Below are positions 1 through 7,580 of a stretch of DNA of 34,144 bases, piece after piece (position 1 is the first letter of the stretch; each line of letters begins with the position of its first letter). Location: contig JAPLCW010000124.1 in NCBI GenBank assembly GCA_026392015.1, forward strand, positions 1-34,144, in the 5' to 3' direction. The stretch comes from Candidatus Auribacterota bacterium. Its GTDB lineage: Bacteria > Auribacterota > Tritonobacteria > UBA1439. The position numbers and the translations under genes are program-made. The notes under the pieces were generated by a model. It was not told the origin of the DNA and did no database searches. It saw only the letters and a list, made by a program, of their open reading frames with translations.

Positions 1-411
1 GTCACGGGATGGCTCAACTTTCGCACCAGTAATTCGCGAGTGTATCTGGATGAGCGCGGCCAATTCTACGGCTATGCATGGGGAGAGAATGTAGGGTGGA
101 TGCATTTCGGGCCGGGGAGCAGGGTTCAGTATCTGGCGAAGGCCGATCCCAGTCCATGGAAAGAGATGGGGCGAGAGGATGCGGGCAGATTAGCGGGCGG
201 CCCGAATGATCCTGAAATATGCAGCGGCTCTGTTCCCGTAACAGGCCTGAACAATAATTCTGAGAGATACAACAAGGATGCCTGGACAGTCTACTCGCTC
301 AAGCTGGGAAAAGACGATTTCTGTGCACGTATCCGGTGTTCCGATACTCCGGTTTACATAAACAGTCTCGCCAAATTAGCTCCCATCCGCGCCCCTCCAG
401 TGATTGCGTAA
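1..411 (+). CDS. GW-motif secreted protein, 5' partial
   Basis: The frame is open from the first base of the window, so the true start lies outside. The visible residues contain the aromatic-glycine motifs VTGWLNF and [13 protein letters not shown], which recur in short beta-strand repeats of exported proteins in many uncultivated bacteria. The last ~60 residues, with a Cys pair and the motif CSDTPVYI, closely match the C-terminus of the protein at 2280-2906. The two are therefore paralogues, each directly upstream of an adhesin-like gene. No catalytic motif is seen. The final residues ([12 protein letters not shown]) may be read-through of a decayed end, because the frame runs close to a hairpin repeat. 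Role inferred: a surface or extracellular structural protein, co-transcribed with the next gene. Confidence 0.65.
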   Translation, partial: VTGWLNFRTSNSRVYLDERGQFYGYAWGENVGWMHFGPGSRVQYLAKADPSPWKEMGREDAGRLAGGPNDPEICSGSVPVTGLNNNSERYNKDAWTVYSLKLGKDDFCARIRCSDTPVYINSLAKLAPIRAPPVIA

Positions 412-428
412 TCTCATCGTCATTGCGA

Positions 429-446
429 GTCCCGCCACGGCGGGAC
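429..446. repeat. Intergenic hairpin upstream of adhesin gene 1
   Basis: An 8-bp perfect stem, GTCCCGCC/GGCGGGAC, with a 2-base loop. It sits inside a block of ~85 bp (421-502) that is nearly identical to 2919-3000. In both places the hairpin ends 56 bases before the adhesin ATG, so it was duplicated along with the cassette. It resembles a common REP-type hairpin. Confidence 0.7.
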
Positions 447-502
447 GTGACAATCTCGCCATTATCAACTTCAAGATAAATCAAGAAAGGATTGGTACTG
501 AA

Positions 503-1582
503 ATGAAAAAGTTACTCACTATAGCTCTAAGCCTGTTGTCGATGGTATGCCTGTCTTATACGGTTATTGCGGGAAGCCTTGACTCTCCGGGCGCACCATC
601 GGCAGGGAGCGGGATGTACACGCTCCAGAACCTGTACGACTACCTGGCAAGCGGCACTGCGCTCACGGTGCAGAGCGGTTTCCAGGAGCCAAGCGCGGCT
701 CCCGGCTCGACGATGAAGAGCACAAGGCAGATTGGCGATGCGATGAAAGCATTGTACGACCAGTGCAATGTGGCCGCTGATAATGTTGAGTTTGGCAAGA
801 CGTTCTTCTGCACGCAGCCAGGAAGCTGGGGCGTCCGGACGGGAACACTAGTTGCACTGCCGAGGCCGACAGCAACACCCACGAGAACAGCAACACCGAC
901 GGTGACACCAACTTTTACAGCCACACCGACATCAACACCGGTTCTCGCATCCTGTAAGGCTATTAAAACGGCAATTCCGACTGCGAGCGACGGCGTCTAC
1001 ACCATTGACCCCGATGGCGCTGGTGGGAGCAGTCCTTTTAATGCCTATTGCGACATGACCACTGGCGGCGGCGGCTGGACCCTTGCCGGATTTAGAGGTT
1101 CTACCGTACTTAATGTTACCACTTTCGATAACCATGGAACAGTAGTGACTAATTTCGGGGAAACACAGACAACCGGAGATTGGGCACTCGATATATGCAA
1201 CAACAAAATCAACGCAGGTACCGCCTACACTGAATTGGCAATAACATCTGGTATCCCTGGAAGCCATAGAATAGGAGATTTTACAATTAAAAGGTTCTTA
1301 TCATTTGAAGGGACGGGGGCTTACCAAATACAGTCCGACTGGGCCAATGCCTCTGAATCCGGAAGTTTTCAGTGGAAATGCGCAGCTGGCGATGAGTACT
1401 CCACCCCATACTCCGTGTGGAACAACGATTGGCTGAAGTTTTGGTACCCCCACATAGCCAACGGGTCTTACGTGGTAGGCCTCGATATGCAGGGGCCAGA
1501 CCCAGGTTGGATATTCCCGGCCAGCACATGCGCCGACACCCCTGTGCTAGTGGATGTCGCCGCTTATATATGGGTGCGCTAA
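503..1582 (+). CDS. Secreted modular protein, N-terminal cassette module plus fibrinogen-like C-terminal domain
   Basis: The start is set at ATG 503, not the longer open frame, because a signal peptide begins there ([18 protein letters not shown]) and AAGAAAGG lies about 10 bases upstream. After the signal comes a ~100-residue module (GSLDSPGAP...[12 protein letters not shown]...[13 protein letters not shown]) shared with 3001-4023 and 4775-5587. A Thr-Pro linker of ~30 residues follows. The C-terminal ~200 residues open with [25 protein letters not shown], the N-terminal signature of fibrinogen-related domains, which commonly bind glycans. Six or more Cys suggest disulfides outside the cytoplasm. 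Likely an exported adhesin or lectin (inference). It is the second gene of a two-gene cassette and is followed by the conserved hairpin at 1671-1719. Confidence 0.8.
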   Translation: MKKLLTIALSLLSMVCLSYTVIAGSLDSPGAPSAGSGMYTLQNLYDYLASGTALTVQSGFQEPSAAPGSTMKSTRQIGDAMKALYDQCNVAADNVEFGKTFFCTQPGSWGVRTGTLVALPRPTATPTRTATPTVTPTFTATPTSTPVLASCKAIKTAIPTASDGVYTIDPDGAGGSSPFNAYCDMTTGGGGWTLAGFRGSTVLNVTTFDNHGTVVTNFGETQTTGDWALDICNNKINAGTAYTELAITSGIPGSHRIGDFTIKRFLSFEGTGAYQIQSDWANASESGSFQWKCAAGDEYSTPYSVWNNDWLKFWYPHIANGSYVVGLDMQGPDPGWIFPASTCADTPVLVDVAAYIWVR

Positions 1583-2037
1583 AGCCGAGGTGATTTGCAC
1601 CGGATCAGCCGATGCCGACAAGGGAGTGCGGTGTTCGTCCCGCTCAGCGGGACTCCCTGCCACCTGCGGAGATAACTCCGGATCTTCGTGTAAGAAGATC
1701 CTTGCTCTTTAAGCCGGAGTAAATTCTATTGTCCCGGAAGGGGCAGAATTCCACGAGCTCCATGCGATGGCGCACGATGCCATGCGGCATCGCGTGGTGG
1801 CATCGTGCGTAGGGGGATAAGTACTGTTGCCAAACTTTCCTACCTCCGTACTGCCCGCATGATTGCGTGGAGGGAGGTGGATGAGGCCATGTGTGTCAAT
1901 CTCACCTCAGCCTATCCCACTCTTCCTGGCTCACTGGAAATCCCTTTTCTCACTGGCACTTCCTTTCAAATGCCGGTATAGGGGATATTCCTATTTTGTC
2001 CTCTGGGGGATATTATTATTCTGATATAACAAGAGTT
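1583..2037. other. Intergenic region between cassettes 1 and 2
   Basis: No supported gene. It holds the conserved hairpin element at 1671-1719 and a G/C-rich tract around 1760-1800 with internal inverted repeats (CCATGCGATGGCGC / GCCATGCGGCATCGCG). The stretch around 2000-2036 resembles the corresponding region at 4297-4330, so this intergenic DNA was duplicated with the cassette. Confidence 0.6.
1671..1719 (+). repeat. Conserved 3' hairpin element, copy 1
   Basis: GATAA followed by CTCCGG, an inner perfect 8-bp hairpin (GGATCTTC/GAAGATCC), then CTTGCTCTTTAAG and CCGGAG. The outer CTCCGG/CCGGAG pair and the inner hairpin share bases, so they look like alternative folds. It lies 88 bases after the adhesin stop. 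Similar elements occur at 4091-4139, 5764-5812 and, on the other strand, 11606-11654. There is no T-run, so it is not a standard intrinsic terminator. Function unknown. Confidence 0.75.
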
Positions 2038-2086
2038 GCATACTAAGTTTACACTTTTAGGGCTAAGAGGTATAAACAAAGTATGC
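2038..2086 (+). promoter_or_regulatory. Upstream inverted repeat (candidate activator site) of cassette 2
   Basis: Two 17-bp arms, GCATACTAAGTTTACAC and its imperfect complement ending AAACAAAGTATGC, with a 15-bp centre. The inner edge is 116 bp from the TGG of the sigma-54-like promoter at 2203. That is the expected place for an enhancer-binding activator site. The same half-site recurs upstream of 4499 (+) and 11328 (-). Confidence 0.7.
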
Positions 2087-2202
2087 AAATCGGGCTTTTG
2101 GGGCATCTATCGGAAATTTTCATCTTTGCCGTCCCAGTTCTAGCTCCTTCCCCACGTAGTTATTACAACTATTCTTTACTAATGAAAGCGAAATTGCAGA
2201 GT

Positions 2203-2217
2203 TGGCACGAAATATGC
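2203..2217 (+). promoter_or_regulatory. Sigma-54 (RpoN) type promoter of cassette 2
   Basis: TGGCACGAAATATGC matches the -24/-12 consensus TGGCAC-N5-TTGC, with GG and GC at the required spacing and one mismatch in the -12 box. Transcription would begin about 12 bases downstream, giving a leader of ~50 bases before ATG 2280. Confidence 0.75.
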
Positions 2218-2279
2218 GGGCTATTCGAATAGGAATGGTATCAATGTGCATCGATTTTATCACTCCTGCGGAAAGGATT

Positions 2280-2906
2280 ATGCCTCTAATTATCTTTGCC
2301 TTGGCTCTCTTCGCAGCCTCCATTGCCAATGCCTTACCCGCCAATTCTCCTTTTCCTCAACGCTATAATTTCCCATTCTCCTCCGACTTGGGAAAAAACG
2401 ACGAACTCCAGCAACCAAGCATAGCCATACCGAAGATCGGCAAAATCATAGAAGGCAACAACTTGATCTGGGGGGATAGCATAGGGTGGGTGAATCTCAG
2501 GACGACACACGCTGATTTGAAGATCGGCTCAAACATATTGGCAGGATGGATATGGCTTGAAAACTGCGGCTGGGTATGCCTCGGTGACGGGTATCCCTTG
2601 AAAGTGGGGCACTACTCCAACCGGGGCTCCTGTGATTGGGGAGTGAACAACGATGGTCAGGGCAAGTTGTCCGGTTTTGCCTGGTCTGAAGTCACGGGAT
2701 GGGTTCCTGAAATATGCGGCAGCTCTGTTCCCGTAACAGGCCTGAACAATAGTTATCAAAGGTCTACTACTGAAGCGTGGCCGGTTTGTCTGCTAAGGAT
2801 TGGAAGAGATGATTCATGTGCGCATATACGATGTTGTGATACGCCGGTTCACATAGCTAGTCTTGCCAAACTTTCTCCCATCCGCGCCCCCCCTCATTGC
2901 GGGTAA
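2280..2906 (+). CDS. GW-motif secreted protein (complete)
   Basis: 208 residues from ATG 2280. This start is chosen because a signal peptide begins there (MPLIIFALALFAASIANA), GAAAGGA lies just upstream, and codons further upstream fall inside the promoter. The mature part carries repeats built on tryptophan-glycine strands: IWGDSIGWVNLR, GWIWLENCGWVCLG, GFAWSEVTGWV. The C-terminal Cys-containing tail (RCCDTPVHI) matches the partial protein at 1-411. It is the first gene after a sigma-54 promoter and precedes the FISUMP-domain gene by ~95 bases. Likely a beta-rich surface protein. No enzyme signature is present. The tail SLAKLSPIRAPPHCG may be degenerate. Confidence 0.75.
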   Translation: MPLIIFALALFAASIANALPANSPFPQRYNFPFSSDLGKNDELQQPSIAIPKIGKIIEGNNLIWGDSIGWVNLRTTHADLKIGSNILAGWIWLENCGWVCLGDGYPLKVGHYSNRGSCDWGVNNDGQGKLSGFAWSEVTGWVPEICGSSVPVTGLNNSYQRSTTEAWPVCLLRIGRDDSCAHIRCCDTPVHIASLAKLSPIRAPPHCG

Positions 2907-2926
2907 TAGCCGTATTGTCATTGCGA

Positions 2927-2944
2927 GTCCCGCCACGGCGGGAC
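2927..2944. repeat. Intergenic hairpin upstream of adhesin gene 2
   Basis: Same GTCCCGCC/GGCGGGAC stem as at 429-446, in the same position relative to the downstream ATG. It marks the duplication boundary region between the GW gene and the adhesin gene. Confidence 0.7.
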
Positions 2945-3000
2945 GTGGCAATCTCGCCATTATCAACTTCAAGATAAATCAAGAAAGGATTGGTACCCAA

Positions 3001-4023
3001 ATGAAAAAATTAATCACCGCAGCTCTGAGTTTGATGTCCATGGTTTGCATGTCTGTATTTGCCCTGGCGGGGAGCCTTGACTCTCCGGGCGCTCCCTCAG
3101 CGGGAAGCGGGATGTACACGCTCCAGAACCTGTATGACTACATAGTGAGCGGTACGGCTCTTGAGGCGAAGACAAGTTTCCAGGAGCCCAGTGCAGCCCC
3201 CGGGTCCACGATGAAGACAACAAAGGAGATCGGTGATGCGCTCAAATCATCGTTTGACCAGTGCAATGCGACGACTGCCGATAGTGTCGAACAGGGAAAG
3301 CCATTTTTCTGCACGCAGCCGGGAAGCTGGGGAGTGCAGACGGGAACATTAAGTGCGCTGCCGAGACCGACAGCAACCCCAACCATAACCCCAACCTCAA
3401 CCCCAACACCAACACCAACACCAACACCAACTTTTCCCTGTGGGACAGCATTCACTGATTCAAGAAATAGTAAAGTATACAACACCGTTCTGATCGGAAC
3501 CCAATGCTGGATGCAGGAAAACTTGGATTATGACAATGGTTGCATAGGCATAGGGCTGGTGGATGGGTGTTCTGTTGATCGGGGTGGATGTGCTTATTAC
3601 CCCGGTGGGCCTTATACTAATGAAGGATTGCTCTATCAGTATTCGGCGGCCATCGCTGTTTGCCCGGCCGGCTGGCATCTTGCCAGAGACTCCGAGTTGT
3701 GTACGATGGAAGCCCTTCTGGCCGAAGGTTGTCTATGTCCGACGGGTCGGAATGTTTGTGCAGGGGTGGGGAAGCATATGGCAACCTGGACTCTTAACGG
3801 TGATAATTCCAGTGGTTTCTCCGCGTTGCAGTCCGGTTATTGGCATTGCGATGGGTCTGGTTTTAGAACAAGAAACGACAACTGTACGTGGTTAAGTGCG
3901 GCGACACCTTTGCCGACGCCATTAGCCGCCGCTTTCATTCTAAGACCCAGCGAAGATGGGATAAGTAACCACAGTGACCAGCTCCCTGCCATGGGTTATA
4001 CCGTTCGCTGCATCCACGATTGA
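3001..4023 (+). CDS. Secreted modular protein, N-terminal cassette module plus FISUMP domain
   Basis: Start ATG 3001, with AAGAAAGG upstream and a signal peptide (MKKLITAALSLMSMVCMSVFALA); 340 residues. Residues ~25-120 are the shared module ([19 protein letters not shown] ... [14 protein letters not shown]). A Thr-Pro linker of ~25 residues follows. The rest matches the FISUMP family (Fibrobacter succinogenes major paralogous domain): TVLIGTQCWMQENLDY, LYQYSAA, CPAGWHLARDSEL, GFSALQSGY, and a final YTVRCIHD. That family is found on secreted or surface proteins, where a role in binding is suspected but unproved. The shared N-module with a different C-terminal domain from its neighbours suggests domain exchange behind a constant export and anchoring part. 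Confidence 0.85.
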   Translation: MKKLITAALSLMSMVCMSVFALAGSLDSPGAPSAGSGMYTLQNLYDYIVSGTALEAKTSFQEPSAAPGSTMKTTKEIGDALKSSFDQCNATTADSVEQGKPFFCTQPGSWGVQTGTLSALPRPTATPTITPTSTPTPTPTPTPTFPCGTAFTDSRNSKVYNTVLIGTQCWMQENLDYDNGCIGIGLVDGCSVDRGGCAYYPGGPYTNEGLLYQYSAAIAVCPAGWHLARDSELCTMEALLAEGCLCPTGRNVCAGVGKHMATWTLNGDNSSGFSALQSGYWHCDGSGFRTRNDNCTWLSAATPLPTPLAAAFILRPSEDGISNHSDQLPAMGYTVRCIHD

Positions 4024-4332
4024 TTCGACAATTTGCCGCAATTTGACTATCCGCGGGTGGGCGGGCGCTGCGCGCTTTCCCACCTGCGGCGATAACTCCG
4101 GATCTTCTCGGAAGAAGATCCTTGCTCTTTAAGCCGGAGCCCGATGGAACCGTCCGGTTATAGTCTATCTGTTTGCCTGGAGGTATGGAGTTCCACGAGA
4201 TGCCGCATGGCGTCGTGCCCATTCTTGTCCTGTCTCCCAATAGGCAGGGCGGCGCGCAGTGATGAATGGCAATGCAGCGGATATTTCTATTTTGGCATCT
4301 GGGTAAAATTATCATTACGATATGACAAAAGC
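4024..4332. other. Intergenic region between cassettes 2 and 3
   Basis: No supported gene. It carries hairpin element copy 2 (4091-4139) and stretches similar to 1730-2037, including a GAATTCCACGAG/GAGTTCCACGAG block and a short AT-rich tract before the activator-type inverted repeat. Confidence 0.55.
4091..4139 (+). repeat. Conserved 3' hairpin element, copy 2
   Basis: GATAA-CTCCGG, inner hairpin GGATCTTC/GAAGATCC, CTTGCTCTTTAAG and CCGGAG, nearly identical to copy 1. It lies 67 bases after the FISUMP gene stop, preceded by CCCACCTGCGGC (copy 1 has GCCACCTGCGGA). Confidence 0.75.
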
Positions 4333-4383
4333 TGCAAACAAAGTGTACACTCTCAGCGTTTGGCGGTGTAAACGAAGTATGCA
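4333..4383 (+). promoter_or_regulatory. Upstream inverted repeat (candidate activator site) of cassette 3
   Basis: Arms TGCAAACAAAGTGTACAC and GTGTAAACGAAGTATGCA are imperfect complements (13 of 18). The right half matches the other two copies best. It ends 115 bp before the TGG of the sigma-54-like promoter at 4499. Confidence 0.65.
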
Positions 4384-4498
4384 AATCGGACCTTTTTGGG
4401 ATCCATCGACAATTTTCATCTTTGCGACCGTAATTGCAACTTATTCCGCTCGTGTTCATTAAGACTATTTTTCGTTCATTGAAGAAAAGCTGTAAATT

Positions 4499-4513
4499 TG
4501 GCATGGAATATGC
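4499..4513 (+). promoter_or_regulatory. Sigma-54 (RpoN) type promoter of cassette 3
   Basis: TGGCATGGAATATGC has GG and GC at -24/-12 spacing, with one mismatch in each box relative to TGGCAC-N5-TTGC. Its position relative to the inverted repeat is the same as in cassette 2 within one base. Confidence 0.65.
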
Positions 4514-4649
4514 GATTACAGGAACTGGAATGGTTGAATGCTAGTTTAGGAGGAAGGAGGAGCAGGCTTTGCAAAAACAGGGGGCGAGAGCATATTTCCA
4601 GGTAATATGCTCGGAGCAAGTGAGTTAGAGAATATTTGAAGGAAAACTT

Positions 4650-4760
4650 TTGACAGTACCGCAAAAAAGGGATGTATACGTGGATGGAACAGGTTATGCT
4701 ACAAATATATCCTGTTCTTCTGGGAGGCCGGTTTATATAAAAGGGAAACAACCAAACTAA
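4650..4760 (+). CDS. Short ORF, probable remnant of the GW-protein gene
   Basis: 36 codons from TTG 4650 with GAAGGA about 8 bases upstream, ending at TAA 4760, 14 bases before the next ATG. The product reads ..VYVDGTGYATNISCSSGRPVYIKG. This resembles the C-terminal Cys-PVYI motif of the GW proteins ([16 protein letters not shown]), and it occupies their place, directly upstream of the module gene. It is best read as a shortened or decayed first cassette gene. It could also be a small peptide gene in its own right. Confidence 0.4.
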   Translation: MTVPQKRDVYVDGTGYATNISCSSGRPVYIKGKQPN

Positions 4761-4774
4761 ATGAGGGAGGAAAG

Positions 4775-5587
4775 ATGAAAACAACAGTGGTAGCTGCAAG
4801 CGTGATGTTTGCGGCGGGTTTGTGCGGCACGGTGGTTGCGGGGAGTCTTGATTCTCCCGGCGCACCATCAGGGGGGAGCGGGATGTATTCACTCTTACAG
4901 ATCTATGACTACCTGAATTCGGGTATTAAGACAACACCTGTCCCAAGTTTCCAGGAACCGGGCACAGCCCCCGGCCCGACGATGAAGACGACGAAGCAGA
5001 TTTATGACGACATTGTGGCTAAGATGGACCAGTGCGTCGTGACCGCTGCCCATGTTGAATCGGGCTGGACGTTCTTCTGCACCCAAACAGATTCCTGGGG
5101 AGTTAAAACCGGCACACTGGTAGCCGGTTGTCCGGAAGGGGAATCCTGTTACAGGGATGACCACTCAGATTTAACTGTAAGCATTGTTCCGGGCACGTTC
5201 ACAACAATTGTTGAGAATGCATCGGGCACTGCTGTCGGCCAGATTTCGAGAGTAACCACTTCCTGGACAGCCAGTTCATCAATGACGCTGCTTCAACTCT
5301 CTGGTTCCTGCGGCTCTTGCAAGCAATTTCGTACCGGCGATATCAGATGGGAGGTGAGTGGACCAGGAATCAGCGGCCAGCGAACAATTTTATACCAGGA
5401 GCGCGTCAATGATGGTGACTGGCCCTCCACAGGAATGGCCACGGATTCAGACATCTACCTGTCTACCGAGGCCGGGGGCTATTATACTTTGCGTGTGTCG
5501 TCAGTAGGCGCCTATTCTGGTGATCCCGCCCCCCCTCTCACAGTGCAGTACGTACGCTGGGCGCCAGGAATAATAAATATCAACTAA
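4775..5587 (+). CDS. Secreted modular protein, N-terminal cassette module plus unassigned beta-rich domain
   Basis: 270 residues from ATG 4775, with a strong GAGGGAGGAAAG site. The signal peptide is MKTTVVAASVMFAAGLCGTVVA. The shared module follows ([19 protein letters not shown] ... CTQTDSWGVKTGTL). Unlike its two relatives it has no Thr-Pro linker; the module passes into a Cys-containing stretch (CPEGESCYRDDHSD). The C-terminal ~150 residues look like alternating beta strands (SWTASSSMTLLQLSGSC, IRWEVSGPG, YYTLRVSSVGAY, LTVQYVRW), plausibly a beta-sandwich, but I do not recognise the family. Likely exported; function unknown, with binding inferred from the relatives. Confidence 0.75.
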   Translation: MKTTVVAASVMFAAGLCGTVVAGSLDSPGAPSGGSGMYSLLQIYDYLNSGIKTTPVPSFQEPGTAPGPTMKTTKQIYDDIVAKMDQCVVTAAHVESGWTFFCTQTDSWGVKTGTLVAGCPEGESCYRDDHSDLTVSIVPGTFTTIVENASGTAVGQISRVTTSWTASSSMTLLQLSGSCGSCKQFRTGDIRWEVSGPGISGQRTILYQERVNDGDWPSTGMATDSDIYLSTEAGGYYTLRVSSVGAYSGDPAPPLTVQYVRWAPGIININ

Positions 5588-6164
5588 AAACTCGTGTCGT
5601 GAGCCCCCTGATAATACTGCTGGGGTTGCTTCTTTATCCTGGTCATGTCTACTTACCGTGATTTCGTGACTTTGACGCGACCGTAAGTGTGCTGATCAGG
5701 CACATACAAGTTTCACATCTATTTGGAAAGGGGATTGGCGCAGCACCCCCTGCTGGCAGCGGAGATAACTCCGGACCTTCTCTGGAAAAGATCCTTGCTC
5801 TTTAAGCCGGAGCCCGATGAAACCGTCTGGATAAAGCTTGTTCTGCTGCCATTTGCTTTTGGCTAGGATGATAATATTATCGCGAACAATCGTGGTTCAA
5901 ATCTTTTATTTTTCTGGCGCTTTGTATTTGCATCCTTCCCACATTGATTGATGACCACATATCATCTTGTTGGTCTTTTATCCTCCACCCATCAAGTTGG
6001 GGACAAACCCGGTCTTTTGCTTTTTATTGATATAGGCGAAGGTCAGGGAAAGTGGTGCCATTGGATTTATCTGGACATGCCCCAGGGACAAGAAAAAGCA
6101 TGCACTCACACAGTGTGTGCTTTGGGGGGCAGGATGCACTACCCTCAAAGGATGATGGCAGTTT
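5588..6164. other. Intergenic region between convergent units
   Basis: It contains hairpin element copy 3 (5764-5812). Downstream of that, CTTTGTATTTGCAT near 5921-5934 may be a decayed half of the activator-type inverted repeat, but I find no sigma-54 box after it. The plus-strand frames around 5948-6324 are shadows of the minus-strand gene at 6165 or have no recognisable content. Confidence 0.5.
5764..5812 (+). repeat. Conserved 3' hairpin element, copy 3
   Basis: GATAA-CTCCGG, a weaker inner stem (GGACCTTCTC.. / ..AAAGATCC), then TTGCTCTTTAAG-CCGGAG. The outer stem and the TTGCTCTTTAAGCCGGAGCCCGATG block are conserved with copy 2, while the inner stem is degenerate. It lies ~175 bases after the stop of 4775-5587. 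Confidence 0.7.
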
Positions 6165-6764
6165 TTATGGCGTACTGGTTGCGACGGGCACAGGCGTGGA
6201 AAGAGGTGTATCCGCCGGCACAGGTGTCGGAGTGCCGCAAGGTGTCGATGTCGGCGCTGTCGTCGGGGTAGCGGTTGGATTCACAGATGGCTTGAGCTTG
6301 TTCGTGGGAAAAGAGGGCAGGTAATAATCCGGGGGCGCCGACATCTCCGGGCTCAGAGCATAAACGGCCGTTTCGCCATAGTAGCGCGCTTCCGAAAGAG
6401 CGCCGGCATCCCACATCCGGAGATACACCTGCGCACCCGCGCTGCCGGTGACCGAAATCGCAAATTCGCCGGCCCCGATATCTCCCCACTGAGTCTGATC
6501 ATCCCCCACGGCCCAATTCCCCAATAGCTGGTCATTCCCTCCCACATAATTCGTATCTTTGGGATCGGGGGGGTCTATCTCTCCGTTGCTGTAGATCACC
6601 TGTACCAGATCTCCGACTTTCAGTTTATTCCCTGCATGATCATCAACTTCAGACGGCGGCATGCATCTGCCGTTGATATAGAAAAAAGCCTGTCCCGCCC
6701 CTGATCGCGAAGCGGTTGCGAAAAGAAAAATCAGGACTCCCGGGATGAGCAGATGGATTTTCAC
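6165..6764 (-). CDS. Secreted protein ending in a Thr-Pro-rich tail, possibly truncated
   Basis: 199 residues with a GTG start and an N-terminal signal peptide (VKIHLLIPGVLIFLFATASRS, read as Met first). The mature domain of ~120 residues (FFYINGRCMPPSE..., LKVGDLVQVIYS, YLRMWDAGALSEARYYGE) is a beta-rich domain I do not recognise. The last ~45 residues are almost only Thr, Pro, Ala, Val and Ser, and the frame stops inside this linker-like tail (PVPVATSTP). In the neighbouring proteins such linkers join two domains, so a C-terminal domain may have been lost. A short cell-wall-spanning tail is the alternative. No clear ribosome site precedes the GTG. Confidence 0.6.
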   Translation of the reverse strand: MKIHLLIPGVLIFLFATASRSGAGQAFFYINGRCMPPSEVDDHAGNKLKVGDLVQVIYSNGEIDPPDPKDTNYVGGNDQLLGNWAVGDDQTQWGDIGAGEFAISVTGSAGAQVYLRMWDAGALSEARYYGETAVYALSPEMSAPPDYYLPSFPTNKLKPSVNPTATPTTAPTSTPCGTPTPVPADTPLSTPVPVATSTP

Positions 6765-7580
6765 AGCATTATTCTTTTTTCTCGGGCATTTCGCCTGGCA
6801 GATGGAGATTATATTGGTGATTCATATCCAAATTGGCTGCCTGGCTATAAGGATAAACTGTTTGTAACTTCTGGGCTAGAAGAAAAATAGCAGGACTTTT
6901 CCCGTTTTTTCTATTATCAGTTTAATTTATCTATTACTCAAATACATTGTCATTCCCGCGCAAGCGGGAATCCACTCTCCGGATGTACGTTATAATTTTT
7001 AGCCTGGATGCCTGCTTCCGCAGGCATGACAAAAATCGAGTTCCTGGCCTGATTATGTGTTAACAGTTGCTGAATGTAGTATTCTCTTCTCCATCAGACT
7101 ATTACATATTCTCGCCTGGGAAAAGTCCTGGGAAAATAGTGCAGGTACATCTTTGAGTCTGGGTTATTCATCTCCTTATTGCAGGGGTTCGATTTATCGA
7201 ACCCGGTTTTAAAACGGGCTTGATGAAACTTGACCTGTCGAAGACCCTGAGCGAAGTCGAAGGGACCTTGCCGAAGGATCAAGCCCCTACAATTCAATGG
7301 GTAATCATGTAGTGAGATCAGTTAGATCCCGAGTTGATGAACAAGTCAGGTTGGAGAATAATGTCGTAATGGACCGCGGGTTTAAGAGCGCACGTAAGAG
7401 TACTTTGTCATCCATGCCCCCAGCTCTTACGAAAGCAAATCGCTGCAGGAATCAAGTATGGAAAGGTTCGTTCCTGGATCCCCGCCTGCCTGCGCGGAGC
7501 CATTTCGGAATGGGCAGGCTTGCGGGAGGATGAATGCCCTCCTCTACCTACCAGGGCAACTTTTTCGGACATGAACCATA
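6765..7580. other. Gene-free region with REP-like repeats
   Basis: No convincing gene on either strand. It holds a CATTCCCGCGCAAGCGGGAAT hairpin (~6953-6972), a CCTGCTTCCGCAGG hairpin (~7012-7025), a GTCGAAG...GAGCGAAGTCGAAG repeat (~7229-7275) and a CCCGCCTGCCTGCGCGG tract. These are common dispersed bacterial repeats. Confidence 0.55.

Noticed and set aside
3376..3430. Simple-sequence CCAACACCAACA tract as a phase-variation repeat
   Set aside because: The unit is a multiple of three encoding Thr-Pro, so slippage would change linker length and not reading frame; no evidence of switching.
1671..5812. Integron attC sites at the 3' end of each cassette
   Set aside because: The elements are palindromic and follow each gene, but they lack the RYYYAAC/GTTRRRY core pair, and no integrase is visible. 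The cassettes also carry their own promoters.
7297..7533. 78-codon plus-strand gene
   Set aside because: No domain, and the end overlaps a common CCTGCCTGCGCGG repeat; start context is weak.
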